Below are positions 1 through 8,358 of a stretch of DNA of 64,000 nt, in pieces (position 1 is the first letter of the stretch; each line of letters starts with the position of its first letter). The notes beneath the pieces were generated by a model that saw nothing but the letters and a program-made list of their open reading frames with translations, was not told the DNA's origin and searched no databases. This stretch comes from Hahellaceae bacterium (GTDB lineage: Bacteria; Pseudomonadota; Gammaproteobacteria; Pseudomonadales; Oleiphilaceae), in contig JACKOD010000004.1 in the NCBI GenBank assembly GCA_024234505.1, positions 589,001 through 653,000 of the forward strand, written 5' to 3'. A program made the translations under genes and the position numbers.

Positions 1-759
1 TGCAGGTAAATCATGGAAGGGAATCCAGTCTTCGAAGCGCACCTGCACCAGCGAGTTTGGGGTTGATTGTGCGATTTGCTCGCAGAGAGGTCTTTCCGGC
101 CCATCTCCGAGGAAAGTCAGTTGAATTGGAGGCCCTTGGTAAAGGGCGATGGCTTCGGCGATGACCTTGGGACCCTGTAGTCCGATGAAGGTCCCGAAAA
201 ATAGAAATTCTGGAATCGTTTGTTCAGTCACCGGTGAAGGAAAGAAAAGCTCTTCTTCCGCCGAAACCGGAATCACAACCACTTGTTGAGGATCGCATGC
301 GAGCGTTTCTATAAAGTAGTCTTTGTGGCAGGAGGTATCGGCGATAACAGTATCAGCCAACCTGAATAGCACTACTTCCGAGCGTAACAGGCGCCTTGCC
401 CGATACGACGTCGGGAGGAACTTTTTCTTTTCAAATACCTGTTTATCGTAGGCACTGATCAGGGGGTCAAAAATCAATTTGACGCGATGGCGTTTGGCCC
501 AGCGGGCGGCCGCAGGCAAGTCTCTTTGCCGGAAGCAGGGCACCCAGACCGCATCTATCTGACCCACCTGCCTGAACAGAATTTCAATATCAGCCGTTTG
601 AGAAAGCTTGGGGTGAAATTCGATGACCTCCCAGCCAAGCTCATGCAAACATTTCATGACTGTGCGGTTTCGAGGGTAGTTCGGGCCATAATTACCGAAG
701 CGTCCCCACCAGAGTATGCGACCTCGAGTTGTTGCAGAATTAGTGCTGGCGTCAGTCAT
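1..759 (-). CDS. Glycosyltransferase, GT4-like (3' end cut by window)
   Basis: This leftward gene starts with ATG at 759 and runs off the left edge, leaving 253 residues. The protein opens with ILWWGRFGNYGPNYPRNR, has an Asp/Thr/His-rich middle (VIADTSCHKDYF), and a second-domain signature FLFFGTFIGLQGPKV followed by LTFLGDGPER. This is the usual start of the nucleotide-sugar-binding half of GT-B family 4 enzymes. Its start overlaps the stop of the upstream ELM1 gene by 8 bases (ATGACTGA), so translation is probably coupled. The same overlap joins the second ELM1/glycosyltransferase pair at 4792-4799. A role in building LPS core or another surface glycan is inferred from the cluster; sugar and acceptor are unknown. 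Confidence 0.8.
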   Translation of the reverse strand, partial: MTDASTNSATTRGRILWWGRFGNYGPNYPRNRTVMKCLHELGWEVIEFHPKLSQTADIEILFRQVGQIDAVWVPCFRQRDLPAAARWAKRHRVKLIFDPLISAYDKQVFEKKKFLPTSYRARRLLRSEVVLFRLADTVIADTSCHKDYFIETLACDPQQVVVIPVSAEEELFFPSPVTEQTIPEFLFFGTFIGLQGPKVIAEAIALYQGPPIQLTFLGDGPERPLCEQIAQSTPNSLVQVRFEDWIPFHDLPA

Positions 760-1750
760 TAAGCAGTTTCTCTACTGCAGCGGCAATGGTTTCATCGATA
801 TCAGGCAACTCCGCTGCCCGGAGTCCGGATAATTCGACAGAAATCAAGGATTCTAGAGGAACCCGGCGGATATAGCCAAGCGTCTGGTATTTTTTTAGCG
901 CCTGTTCGTCGTTGTCGACGGGATGCATTTGCTTCGGTTGCAAAGTGCAGACGCCACGCCGGGAAAATATGGCTTCAGCGACCATCGTCAGGCTGTCTTC
1001 GGTGACAAAGACCGCATCGGCTGATTCGAGAAAACGTTTCATGACTTTCGCCGGATTACGACTGAACCAGACAGCTTCGGCGATATGCTTGGGGTCAAGA
1101 TGTTTTTCGAGCAGGTCTTCGACCGCAGGATCCGTTCGGCGAGAGGTTGTAATGAGCCAGCGAATACCTTCTCGTTCGCTTAAGTTATTGATACCTGATG
1201 CCAGATTAAGCCAGTCCTGTTCGGAGTAGTCATAGCCGGCACCACTGGCCCCAATCAGCAGGCTGCAGAGGCCAGATGTGCTCACGGCAGCGTCGCCGGG
1301 TTCAATTACGGACGGGGGCAGATCCAATACCAGATTGTTGCTGGCATTTTTGATCGGGCTGACGGTAATAATCAAGTCGAGCTTTTCCGCGCCGTATCCT
1401 TTGATGGTACCGCTGAAGATATTGCGGCATTGATGATACGCCGCCAGCGATATATTGGCGCCGAGCGTGTTACCTCCCGCCGAAATAATCAAATCCGGCT
1501 TTGGCGCACCGCGATCCTCGATCTGATAGAACCACTGCCATAAATGAGGCAGGCTTGCAGGAACTTTGTTGGCAAGTAGTCGTGTCAGGGCGCGTAAAGC
1601 TTTGTGCTTGAGGCTGACATTGATTTCATAGACCTGAGGCTGATAGCGGCGGTTTAGTGCTCGAATAATGCCTTTGCTTTGGTTGGCGTGCCCCGGCAGC
1701 CCATCAGTCAACAACCAGATGCTTAACGGTGGTTTGTGGCTGTGTTTCAT
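752..1750 (-). CDS. ELM1-family (DUF1022) protein, copy 1
   Basis: The protein of 332 residues begins with the family signature LLTDGLPGHANQSKGI. It has further family blocks: PDLIISAGGNTLG, ITTSRRTDPAVEDLL and VFVTEDSLTMVAEAI. The family is named after plant mitochondrial fission factor ELM1. Bacterial members are of unproven function; the layout (N-terminal GxGH loop, C-terminal acidic motif before a Glu-Ala pair) resembles GT-B glycosyltransferases. I chose the ATG at 1750 because it overlaps the deacetylase stop as ATGA; an in-frame ATG at 1780 would intrude 34 bases into that gene. It lies between a deacetylase and a glycosyltransferase and is paralogous to the gene at 4792-5802. Confidence 0.82.
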   Translation of the reverse strand: MKHSHKPPLSIWLLTDGLPGHANQSKGIIRALNRRYQPQVYEINVSLKHKALRALTRLLANKVPASLPHLWQWFYQIEDRGAPKPDLIISAGGNTLGANISLAAYHQCRNIFSGTIKGYGAEKLDLIITVSPIKNASNNLVLDLPPSVIEPGDAAVSTSGLCSLLIGASGAGYDYSEQDWLNLASGINNLSEREGIRWLITTSRRTDPAVEDLLEKHLDPKHIAEAVWFSRNPAKVMKRFLESADAVFVTEDSLTMVAEAIFSRRGVCTLQPKQMHPVDNDEQALKKYQTLGYIRRVPLESLISVELSGLRAAELPDIDETIAAAVEKLLND

Positions 1751-2562
1751 TTTTTGTTTCCAAAGCGAATGCGTTTGCAAAAAGTAGACAAGTTGTCCTT
1801 GCCGCTAATTTTTACTCGTTTCAATTCATACCAGCGATCGCTCGGTTTGTCGTCAACGCCTTCGACCGTGGTAACTGCATTCAGGAAACCGGCTTGTGCG
1901 ACTAATTCGGGGTCGCGTTCGGAATAAATCCCAAACGGATAAGCAAAACTGGTGACGGACGTTTTGTACGTGCGCTCCAAATACGCTCGTGAGGCAGCGA
2001 TTTCATGCGCTTTCTGTGTCGTGTCAATGGTGGCCAGATTGGCGTGAGAAAAGGTATGGCCTCCCAGTTCGAACAAGCCGCTATCTAACAGCGCAGCCAC
2101 TTGTGCGTCACTGAGTTTGGGCTCGCGCATGAGCTCACCACTATCATGGTGTGCCTTTTTCTTGGTAGACCAGTCGTTGTTGTGGCGGTCTATCACCAGA
2201 TACAGCGTACCTTTCGCGCCATATTTCTGCATGATCGGCAAAGCGTGGGTGTAGTTATCCTCGAAACCATCGTCAAAAGTCAGGGCAACGCCCTTTTCCG
2301 GAAAATTCGGTGCCAGAGCTTGCAACTCTCGCATCGTATAGAAATGCCAGCCATTTTCCTTGAGCCAGGCGAGCTGCTGTTCGAATTGATTTGGAGGAAC
2401 TCGTAATTTGTTAAATTGTGCGCCGGGCCGGTGCGGGCTGATCATGTGATACATGAGTATTCGCGGGCGGCGGTAATCCACCGGTTTTTTAAACCATCCC
2501 AAGACGTGTGCCAACCCAGCCATAACGGCTCCTGCTATCAGTGCTGTAAACAGCCATCCCAT
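1747..2562 (-). CDS. Polysaccharide deacetylase (NodB domain), membrane-anchored
   Basis: This is a carbohydrate esterase 4-type protein. The NodB motifs are in order: TFDDGFEDNY (catalytic Asp and metal Asp), GGHTFSHANL (the two metal-binding His) and SFAYPFGIYS. The N-terminus is a single hydrophobic anchor (LFTALIAGAVMAGLAHVLG), so the enzyme probably faces the periplasm and removes N-acetyl groups from a glycan. I chose the ATG at 2562 (271 residues), preceded by CGGAT; the frame stays open to a TTG at 2709, and an ATG at 2673 is possible. The stop overlaps the next ELM1 gene by 4 bases (ATGA). Substrate unknown; the setting suggests an amino sugar of LPS or of another surface polymer. 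Confidence 0.85.
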   Translation of the reverse strand: MGWLFTALIAGAVMAGLAHVLGWFKKPVDYRRPRILMYHMISPHRPGAQFNKLRVPPNQFEQQLAWLKENGWHFYTMRELQALAPNFPEKGVALTFDDGFEDNYTHALPIMQKYGAKGTLYLVIDRHNNDWSTKKKAHHDSGELMREPKLSDAQVAALLDSGLFELGGHTFSHANLATIDTTQKAHEIAASRAYLERTYKTSVTSFAYPFGIYSERDPELVAQAGFLNAVTTVEGVDDKPSDRWYELKRVKISGKDNLSTFCKRIRFGNKK

Positions 2563-2769
2563 GGTGCAATATCCGAATAAATGTCTGATTAAAAAAATAA
2601 CAGACTTAAAAATACCATTTGGGGCAGAAATTAATACAATGTGCCCTGCGGTTGCAATTATGCTTTGTAGCATTGCTTCGGGGTAGGAGCTAAACGTTTT
2701 CCGTGCCAAAACAACTAGTTTTAGTGGGCTTTGGAAAGGCTAACAGATTTGTAGTAGGTTGAGAAACGC

Positions 2770-3657
2770 ATGGCAACGATTATCGATAAACTGAGTATAT
2801 TTTTGATTAAATGGGTCGCCTCATGGTCGCTGACGCGTATGCAGCGAGTGGGAGCATTACTCGGGAAATTTATGTTTCACCTTCATCTGGAGCCTCGCCA
2901 CGTTACTCAGGTTAATCTGAATATTTGTTTTCCATATATGCCTGAGCGAGAAAAAAACGGACTGGTGAAGATGAGCCTGCAGAACACCGGTGCCGTGTTT
3001 CTGGAGTCGGCAGGGATATGGCACTGGCCACTCGATAAGTCGCTTGATCTGGTGGTTGACGTCGAAGGCGAGCACTTTCTGCAACAGGCGCAGGCCGAGG
3101 GCAGGGGCGTGCTATTTCTCGGGCCTCATTTGGGCAACTGGGAGTTGACGGGTCTTTACCTGTCAACACGGTTTAAGATGGCGTCGCTGTATCGTCCACC
3201 TAAACAGCCAGCATTGGAAGCGTTTATCTCTCATGCCCGTGGGCGGGCGGGGGCTGAATTGGTGCCTACCACGACCAAAGGGGTGGCCCGATTACTGGGG
3301 ATTCTCCGCAAGGGTGGTGTCGTGGGTATTCTCCCGGATCAGGTGCCCCCGGATAACAGTAGCGAAATTGCTTCATTTTTTGACCATCCGGCCAAAACGA
3401 TGACATTGGTATCGCGTCTGGTCGAAAAAACCTCTCCTGTGGTGCTGTGTGCGTTTGCGATTCGCCTGCCTCAGGCTGCTGGATTTAAGTTGATTATCCA
3501 ACCGGCCCATGACGATATCTACAGTCAGGATCTGACAACTTCGGTGACGGGTCTCAACAAAAGCGTAGAGGATTGTGTTCGCCGGGCGCCAGAGCAGTAT
3601 CAGTGGGAATACAAACGCTTTAAGGGGGAGCGCCCCGGATTTCCCCGTCCCTATTGA
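2770..3657 (+). CDS. LpxL/HtrB-family acyltransferase, intact active site
   Basis: A 295-residue member of the lysophospholipid/lipid A acyltransferase family. The catalytic HX4E motif is intact (PHLGNWELTG, His120 and Glu125), as is the C-terminal QYQWEYKRFKGERPG block. The N-terminus carries the usual hydrophobic, membrane-associating stretch. Family members move a fatty acyl chain from acyl-ACP to a lipid A precursor or related glycolipid at the inner face of the inner membrane. It is the only rightward gene among leftward ones: divergent from the deacetylase and convergent with the glycosyltransferase at 3651, with a 7-base overlap of the two 3' ends. At about 30 kDa it is nearer to the shorter, often non-lipid A branch than to E. 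coli LpxL, so I give no symbol. Confidence 0.85.
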   Translation: MATIIDKLSIFLIKWVASWSLTRMQRVGALLGKFMFHLHLEPRHVTQVNLNICFPYMPEREKNGLVKMSLQNTGAVFLESAGIWHWPLDKSLDLVVDVEGEHFLQQAQAEGRGVLFLGPHLGNWELTGLYLSTRFKMASLYRPPKQPALEAFISHARGRAGAELVPTTTKGVARLLGILRKGGVVGILPDQVPPDNSSEIASFFDHPAKTMTLVSRLVEKTSPVVLCAFAIRLPQAAGFKLIIQPAHDDIYSQDLTTSVTGLNKSVEDCVRRAPEQYQWEYKRFKGERPGFPRPY

Positions 3658-4799
3658 GTTTCTGGATGGCAGAGGTGGTCGTAGAGCTTTAGTGTTTGGG
3701 CTTTCATTTCGCTTAGCAGAAAGCGGCGGTTTGGTGGAATTGACGGTTTGTTTTCCAGCGTGTGCCGAATCGCAGACAACAGGGAGGCGCTATCGTCTTT
3801 GGTCACGGCACCCTCCGGGTAGAGTTCCCGTAATATTTCGGCAATGCCACCATGGTTCCAGCCAATGACCGGCACACCCATGCTTAAGGCTTCTGCGGCG
3901 GTACGTCCAAAAGATTCGGGCTTACTGCTTAGCGTCAGCACGATATCTGATGCGGCGTAAATCTCTTTCATGTCGTTACGATGACCGGTAAATAACACAT
4001 CCTGAGTTAAGCCGAGTGCGTCGCAACGTTGGTAGACTTCCCGGGCATAGCTTTTTCGTTTGTCATCTTCGCCGCCGACAATCAGCCCCTTCACGGGAAT
4101 GCCTTCTTTTTTGAGTGCAGCCATCACCTCTAAAAAAGTAAGGTGACCTTTTAAGCGGGTTAATCTTCCTGGCAAGGTAATGACCTGCTGGCCAACCAAT
4201 TGCGGAAACTGTTGTTGCCACACGGTGCGCCAGGCTTCCGGGGGTTGATAGCCGTGAGGAAACTCAAGCTCATCAATACCCCGATAAATCAACTCGATTT
4301 TGTCTGCGGGTGTCTCGGGATAATTGTTTAAGATGTAGTTTCGAACGGCTTCAGAGACCGCCACCACGCGTTCACCGCAGGTGACAATAGCGCTATAGCG
4401 GCTGACGGAGTGCATGCCATGCACTGTACTGACAAGATGGGGGCGTTGTTGTTCCGGCATTTTACGCCATGCGAGCCAGACAACCCAAGCCGGCATCCGG
4501 GAACGTACATGGATGATGTCGAACTGATTCTGGTTCAGCCAGTCGCGTAGTGCGCCTACCTGAAGTAGAGTAAAGGGAGACTTCTTACCTATGTTCCAGC
4601 GCTTGTGGTGGCCGCCGGCTTGTTCTAAAGATCCGACCAGTCGACCCCCTGCAGACAGCACCCAGGACTCGTGACCTGCGGCGACCAGCGCCTCGGAAAT
4701 CTCAAGTGTACCCCGCTCTACACCGCCACCATTTAACGATGGCAGTACCTGTAATACTTTAAGTCTATTTGAAACTTTCAGTTTTCTTGATTCAGTCAT
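3651..4799 (-). CDS. Glycosyltransferase family 4
   Basis: A complete GT-B glycosyltransferase of 382 residues. The N-terminus LQVLPSLNGGGVERGTLEI is the glycine-rich acceptor-side loop, FDIIHVRSRMPAW and LVSTVHGMHSVSRY are typical GT4 N-domain blocks, and PESFGRTAAEALSMG is the EX7E nucleotide-sugar motif. It resembles LPS core or capsule transferases. ATG at 4799 overlaps the preceding ELM1 stop by 8 bases (ATGACTGA), exactly as in the pair at 752-759. An ATG at 4871 exists in frame but would run 80 bases into that gene. It ends 7 bases inside the 3' end of the opposing acyltransferase. Donor and acceptor sugars are not readable from the sequence. Confidence 0.88.
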   Translation of the reverse strand: MTESRKLKVSNRLKVLQVLPSLNGGGVERGTLEISEALVAAGHESWVLSAGGRLVGSLEQAGGHHKRWNIGKKSPFTLLQVGALRDWLNQNQFDIIHVRSRMPAWVVWLAWRKMPEQQRPHLVSTVHGMHSVSRYSAIVTCGERVVAVSEAVRNYILNNYPETPADKIELIYRGIDELEFPHGYQPPEAWRTVWQQQFPQLVGQQVITLPGRLTRLKGHLTFLEVMAALKKEGIPVKGLIVGGEDDKRKSYAREVYQRCDALGLTQDVLFTGHRNDMKEIYAASDIVLTLSSKPESFGRTAAEALSMGVPVIGWNHGGIAEILRELYPEGAVTKDDSASLLSAIRHTLENKPSIPPNRRFLLSEMKAQTLKLYDHLCHPETQ

Positions 4800-5802
4800 C
4801 AGAACGTTCTTCGGACGCTGTTTTGGCGAGCGTGTATTGTTTATATCGTTGCAATAGCCACTGGGCAGCACGTTCAGCCTCCCATAGCGGGGGCCGTGTC
4901 GCTGTTTCTGCTTCTTCCCGGGCCGAGTTCAGGTTCCAGACGAGCCCCCGATCCAGCAGCCGGGTAATACCCCTGACAATTCGATTCTTTTTGCGAGGCT
5001 GCATGGAGAAAAGCTGTACCGGGCGGCCGGAGGTCATTGCCTCGTACACCATGGAAACGCTGTCTGGTGTTACAGTGATGTCTTGTGCCGTTTGCATTTG
5101 TGCTTTAACCCAACCTGAGGGCGTTTCGGTATGAGGAATATAGCTTACGTTTTCAGGCAATCGGCTGAGTAGTGCGGTAGCGAAATCTTCGGGTGTACGC
5201 CGGGAATCTGTCAGGATCACCTGCTGCTCTTTAAAAGTAGCGGCGACCGCCTCGATTTGTTTCAGGATGTCCTGTGTATTCCAGTGATAATGTTTGGACT
5301 CGCCCCCCACCAAAACGAGGTGCCGATTTGTCTCAACCGGTGAACTTGCCGGAATAATGGTGTTAAGTACGCCCTCGGTGACGAGCACGTTGTTACGCTC
5401 CGGAGGGGCGTCGTGTGCGGGAATGATTGCCGCATCAAAGGAGCGCAGTGGCAAGCTGGGTTTCATCAGCACCGCACTGAAACAGCGAAAATGTCGCTTG
5501 GCGGTTAATATCGCTTTATGTGTGCGGTGTCCGGCACCAATAACGATATCCGGCGCATGCTCGGGCGTATCCGATGAGTGGGCGTTCTGCTCCCAGCGGC
5601 GCAAGAGAAAATCCTGCCAGCCAATGTCCAGACTGAGCGCTTCAATCCAGCGTACCGAAATCGGCACATGTGCCGCCAAGCGATCCGCGAGGCCTTGTAA
5701 CTGATTCCGATGGCCCGGTTTGTTGTCGGTCACTAACCACAATGTCAGGGCTTCTGGTGCCGGTTTTTCCCGGTTAGCGTTAGACTTGGTTGCTGACGGC
5801 AT
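4792..5802 (-). CDS. ELM1-family (DUF1022) protein, copy 2
   Basis: A 336-residue paralogue of the protein at 752-1750. Shared blocks are LWLVTDNKPGHRNQLQGL, PDIVIGAGHRTHKA, VILTDSRRTPEDFA and ITVTPDSVSMVYEAM. Between these blocks the two copies differ strongly, so duplication is old or the second copy was acquired separately. Its ATG shares one base with the stop of the acyltransferase upstream (TGATG), and its own stop overlaps the glycosyltransferase start by 8 bases. All three genes therefore look like one translationally coupled unit. The biochemical function of bacterial ELM1 proteins is not established; a glycosyltransferase-like role in envelope glycan assembly is an inference from fold-like motifs and context. 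Confidence 0.82.
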   Translation of the reverse strand: MPSATKSNANREKPAPEALTLWLVTDNKPGHRNQLQGLADRLAAHVPISVRWIEALSLDIGWQDFLLRRWEQNAHSSDTPEHAPDIVIGAGHRTHKAILTAKRHFRCFSAVLMKPSLPLRSFDAAIIPAHDAPPERNNVLVTEGVLNTIIPASSPVETNRHLVLVGGESKHYHWNTQDILKQIEAVAATFKEQQVILTDSRRTPEDFATALLSRLPENVSYIPHTETPSGWVKAQMQTAQDITVTPDSVSMVYEAMTSGRPVQLFSMQPRKKNRIVRGITRLLDRGLVWNLNSAREEAETATRPPLWEAERAAQWLLQRYKQYTLAKTASEERSDD

Positions 5803-6779
5803 CAGTCATTCAGCTCGTGATAAGGGTTCGTGGTATGAGGGACGGGGGTCGTTTTGAAGCGGCGATGTGTCCACAGGTATTGTTCCGGATGTTTGCGGAT
5901 TTCGCCCTCAATGATCTGGTTAATACGAGTCGCATTGAGCTCTTCATCGTCAGTAGGAAAGTCTCGCAGTGGTTCGTGAAAGTAAATATCGTAACCCAGC
6001 CCATGGTTGCGGCGAAAATGGCTGAAAGGCACCACCGCTGCCCCTGTCTTTCTCGCGATACGTGCGGTCGAGGTGAGTGTGGCTGCCGGGGTTCCGAAGA
6101 AGGGTGCGAAAACGCTATTTTTGCGGCCATTGTCCTGATCCGTTGCGTACCACACCACACGGTTGGCTTTGAGACTTCGCAGCATCCCGCGCAGATCCTT
6201 GCGATCCAGCACACCATAATAACGGCGGCGAGAACGGGTCATCACAGCGTTGTAAAGCGGATTCTTGTGGGCGCGTTGTAAAATGTCGGCATTCTTCAGG
6301 AACAGGGAAATCAGTGTCCCACCCAGTTCCAGTGTGCTGTACTGGCCTCCCAGCAAAATGACTCCGCGACCTTGGCTGAGCGCCTTTTCAATGTGCTCGT
6401 GTCCATGGATATAGGTGATGTCACGCAGTCTTTCCGGATTGCGGAACCAGCCGGTAGCGGTCTCGAGTAAGCCGATACCATTGGAAACAAAGGTCGCCCT
6501 GACCAGCCGTGTCTGGGCTTTCGCGTCGAGTTGCGGGAAGCATAAGCCTATATTGGTCTGAGCAATTTTGCGTCGCTTGGTCCAGAAACAATAGCCCAGT
6601 AATCCGGCAATTTGTCCTAGCCATTGCTGTAAGCGCAAAGGCAGACTGGCCAGTAGCCGAACCAGAAAAACCATGCACCAGCTTGACCAGAACTTCGGGT
6701 GCAGGAATTGGGTGTAGCGCATATCCGCAGGGATATCTGCACTATCGCGATGTGCTCGGAAATCGTTTCTTGTCGCCAC
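5802..6779 (-). CDS. LpxL-like acyltransferase with Gln for catalytic His
   Basis: Of 325 residues, this protein follows E. coli LpxL closely along its length: FLHPKFWSSW, NIGLCFPQLDA, VLDRKDLRGMLRSLK, VVWYATDQDNG and QYLWTHRRFKT. The catalytic HX4E motif, however, reads GGQYSTLELG, with Gln146 where LpxL has His; Glu151 is kept. The codon is CAG (bases 6342-6344), one change from CAC or CAT. Either acyl transfer is lost and the protein has another role, or another residue acts as base. The start is GTG at 6779 after GAGAATATT; ATG at 6722 would also keep the conserved region. It heads a coupled unit with ELM1 copy 2 and the GT4 gene. Confidence 0.85.
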   Translation of the reverse strand: MATRNDFRAHRDSADIPADMRYTQFLHPKFWSSWCMVFLVRLLASLPLRLQQWLGQIAGLLGYCFWTKRRKIAQTNIGLCFPQLDAKAQTRLVRATFVSNGIGLLETATGWFRNPERLRDITYIHGHEHIEKALSQGRGVILLGGQYSTLELGGTLISLFLKNADILQRAHKNPLYNAVMTRSRRRYYGVLDRKDLRGMLRSLKANRVVWYATDQDNGRKNSVFAPFFGTPAATLTSTARIARKTGAAVVPFSHFRRNHGLGYDIYFHEPLRDFPTDDEELNATRINQIIEGEIRKHPEQYLWTHRRFKTTPVPHTTNPYHELND

Positions 6780-6930
6780 AATATTCTCGGGTAGGATTTT
6801 GCATGCAATGGTTCCGCATTCTACTCAACTCTCTGCAGCTTTACTATTGACTTGAGTGAAGCGATGCCTGTTGCTGGTATTGTGTGTCGGGTTGTTTTGG
6901 ATCGATGCCGGAGTTGTTACACTTGGCGCC

Positions 6931-6970
6931 ATGTTTGTCTGGTTTTCATAAATGTTTGTCTGATTTTCAT
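6931..6970 (+). repeat. Tandem direct repeat in the waaA leader
   Basis: Two 19-base copies of ATGTTTGTCTGRTTTTCAT lie at 6931-6949 and 6952-6970 with one difference (G or A) and a 2-base gap, a period of 21. They end 16 bases before the waaA start, just upstream of its GAGGAG ribosome binding site. Confidence 0.9.
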
Positions 6971-6986
6971 CAGTTGAGGAGTCCGC

Positions 6987-8261
6987 ATGGGACGGTTGTT
7001 TTATAGTCTGTTGTTTTACACCTCAATTCCTCTGGTTGTAATGCGATTGCTATATCGTGCCTGGCGTGCGCCCGAATACGCAAAGCGATGGCAAGAACGA
7101 TTTGGCTTTTTCCCCTTGCCGGGCAGGCCAGCGTTGCGGTCCCCCATCTGGGTTCATGCGGTTTCGGTAGGGGAGACCATCGCCGCCGCACCACTGGTAA
7201 AAGCGCTTCAGAGCGCGTATCCAACGCGTGATCTGGTGGTAACGACGATGACGCCGACGGGCTCTGAGCGGGTAAGGGCACTATTTGGTGATACCGTATT
7301 TCATGTTTATGCACCTTACGACCTGCCGGACGCGATGAGGCGATTTTTACGTAAGATTCAGCCGTCGCTGTTGGTGATTATGGAAACCGAGTTATGGCCT
7401 AATATGATATCCAGCGCCCGTCAGGCGGGCGTACCGGTTGCGTTGGTGAATGCTCGCCTGTCTGCCCGCTCGGCCGCGGGATACGGTAAGGTGTCCTGGC
7501 TGGCAAGTCCTATGTTGAAGCAGTTGTCGCTGGTTGCTGCACAATTTCAGGCGGACGCTGATCGCTTTATGTCTCTGGGGTTGGATCGCGACAAGGTTAA
7601 GGTCACAGGAAATATCAAGTTCGATATCCAGATTCCGGATCAGGCATATCAGCTGGGAGAAGAAATTCGCCACGCCATCGGAGATCGTAGGGTTTGGATA
7701 GCGGCCAGCACACATCAAGGCGAGGATGAGCTGGTGTTACAGGCTCATCGTGCGCTTCTGAGCAAATGCCCTCGGCTTTTACTTATTCTGGTGCCTCGTC
7801 ACCCGGAGCGTTTTAATCAGGTGCAGCGGTTGGTTGATGAATTCGGGTTTCATTTGTCCCGGCGGAGTGAGCATCGGGTGCCCGCACCTGAGGCAGAGGT
7901 CTTTCTGGGGGATTCGATGGGCGAAATGCTGGCCTTTTACAGTGCATCGCAAATTGCCTTTGTGGGCGGGAGTCTGGTCGAACGCGGTGGACATAATCCC
8001 TTAGAGCCCGCTGCACTGGGTTTACCTGTGATTATGGGGCCGCATGTCTTTAACTTTGAATCGATTTGCCATGCGCTGTCTGAAGCCGGCGGACTCAAGT
8101 TTGTCGGTTCCGCAGAATTGCTGGCAAACCGTGTTGCTGAGTTGATCGAAGATCCGGACTATCATCAGTCGATGGGCAAACAAGGGTTAGCCGTTGTCAA
8201 TGCTAATCGCGGGGCGCTGGAACGCGTATTGTCAGAGCTTGATAAACTGCTGGAAAAATAA
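6987..8261 (+). CDS. waaA: 3-deoxy-D-manno-octulosonic acid (Kdo) transferase
   Basis: WaaA transfers one or more Kdo residues from CMP-Kdo to lipid IVA at the inner membrane, the first step of LPS core assembly. The 424-residue length is normal. The N-terminus is a membrane anchor (MGRLFYSLLFYTSIPLVVM). IWVHAVSVGETIAAAPLV carries the catalytic glutamate (Glu63). METELWPNMISSARQAGVP and the C-terminal GGSLVERGGHNPLEPAALG form the CMP-Kdo site. ATG at 6987 follows GAGGAG at a good distance. It is divergent from the LpxL-like gene, so lipid A acylation and Kdo transfer genes sit side by side. Whether it adds one or two Kdo cannot be told from sequence. Confidence 0.96.
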   Translation: MGRLFYSLLFYTSIPLVVMRLLYRAWRAPEYAKRWQERFGFFPLPGRPALRSPIWVHAVSVGETIAAAPLVKALQSAYPTRDLVVTTMTPTGSERVRALFGDTVFHVYAPYDLPDAMRRFLRKIQPSLLVIMETELWPNMISSARQAGVPVALVNARLSARSAAGYGKVSWLASPMLKQLSLVAAQFQADADRFMSLGLDRDKVKVTGNIKFDIQIPDQAYQLGEEIRHAIGDRRVWIAASTHQGEDELVLQAHRALLSKCPRLLLILVPRHPERFNQVQRLVDEFGFHLSRRSEHRVPAPEAEVFLGDSMGEMLAFYSASQIAFVGGSLVERGGHNPLEPAALGLPVIMGPHVFNFESICHALSEAGGLKFVGSAELLANRVAELIEDPDYHQSMGKQGLAVVNANRGALERVLSELDKLLEK

Positions 8262-8358
8262 CTGCCGGCAGGTCATGACCAATGCTCAGGGTTCGCAGAC
8301 GAGTCAGGGGGGGACAGCCCGGCTATCCAGGAAGGAAAGCGGACTGTCCGCCTCAATA

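Noticed and set aside
8312..8350. GGACAG...CTGTCC stem between waaA and tolC as a terminator
   Set aside because: The loop is long, the stem only 6 bp and there is no U-tract on either strand.
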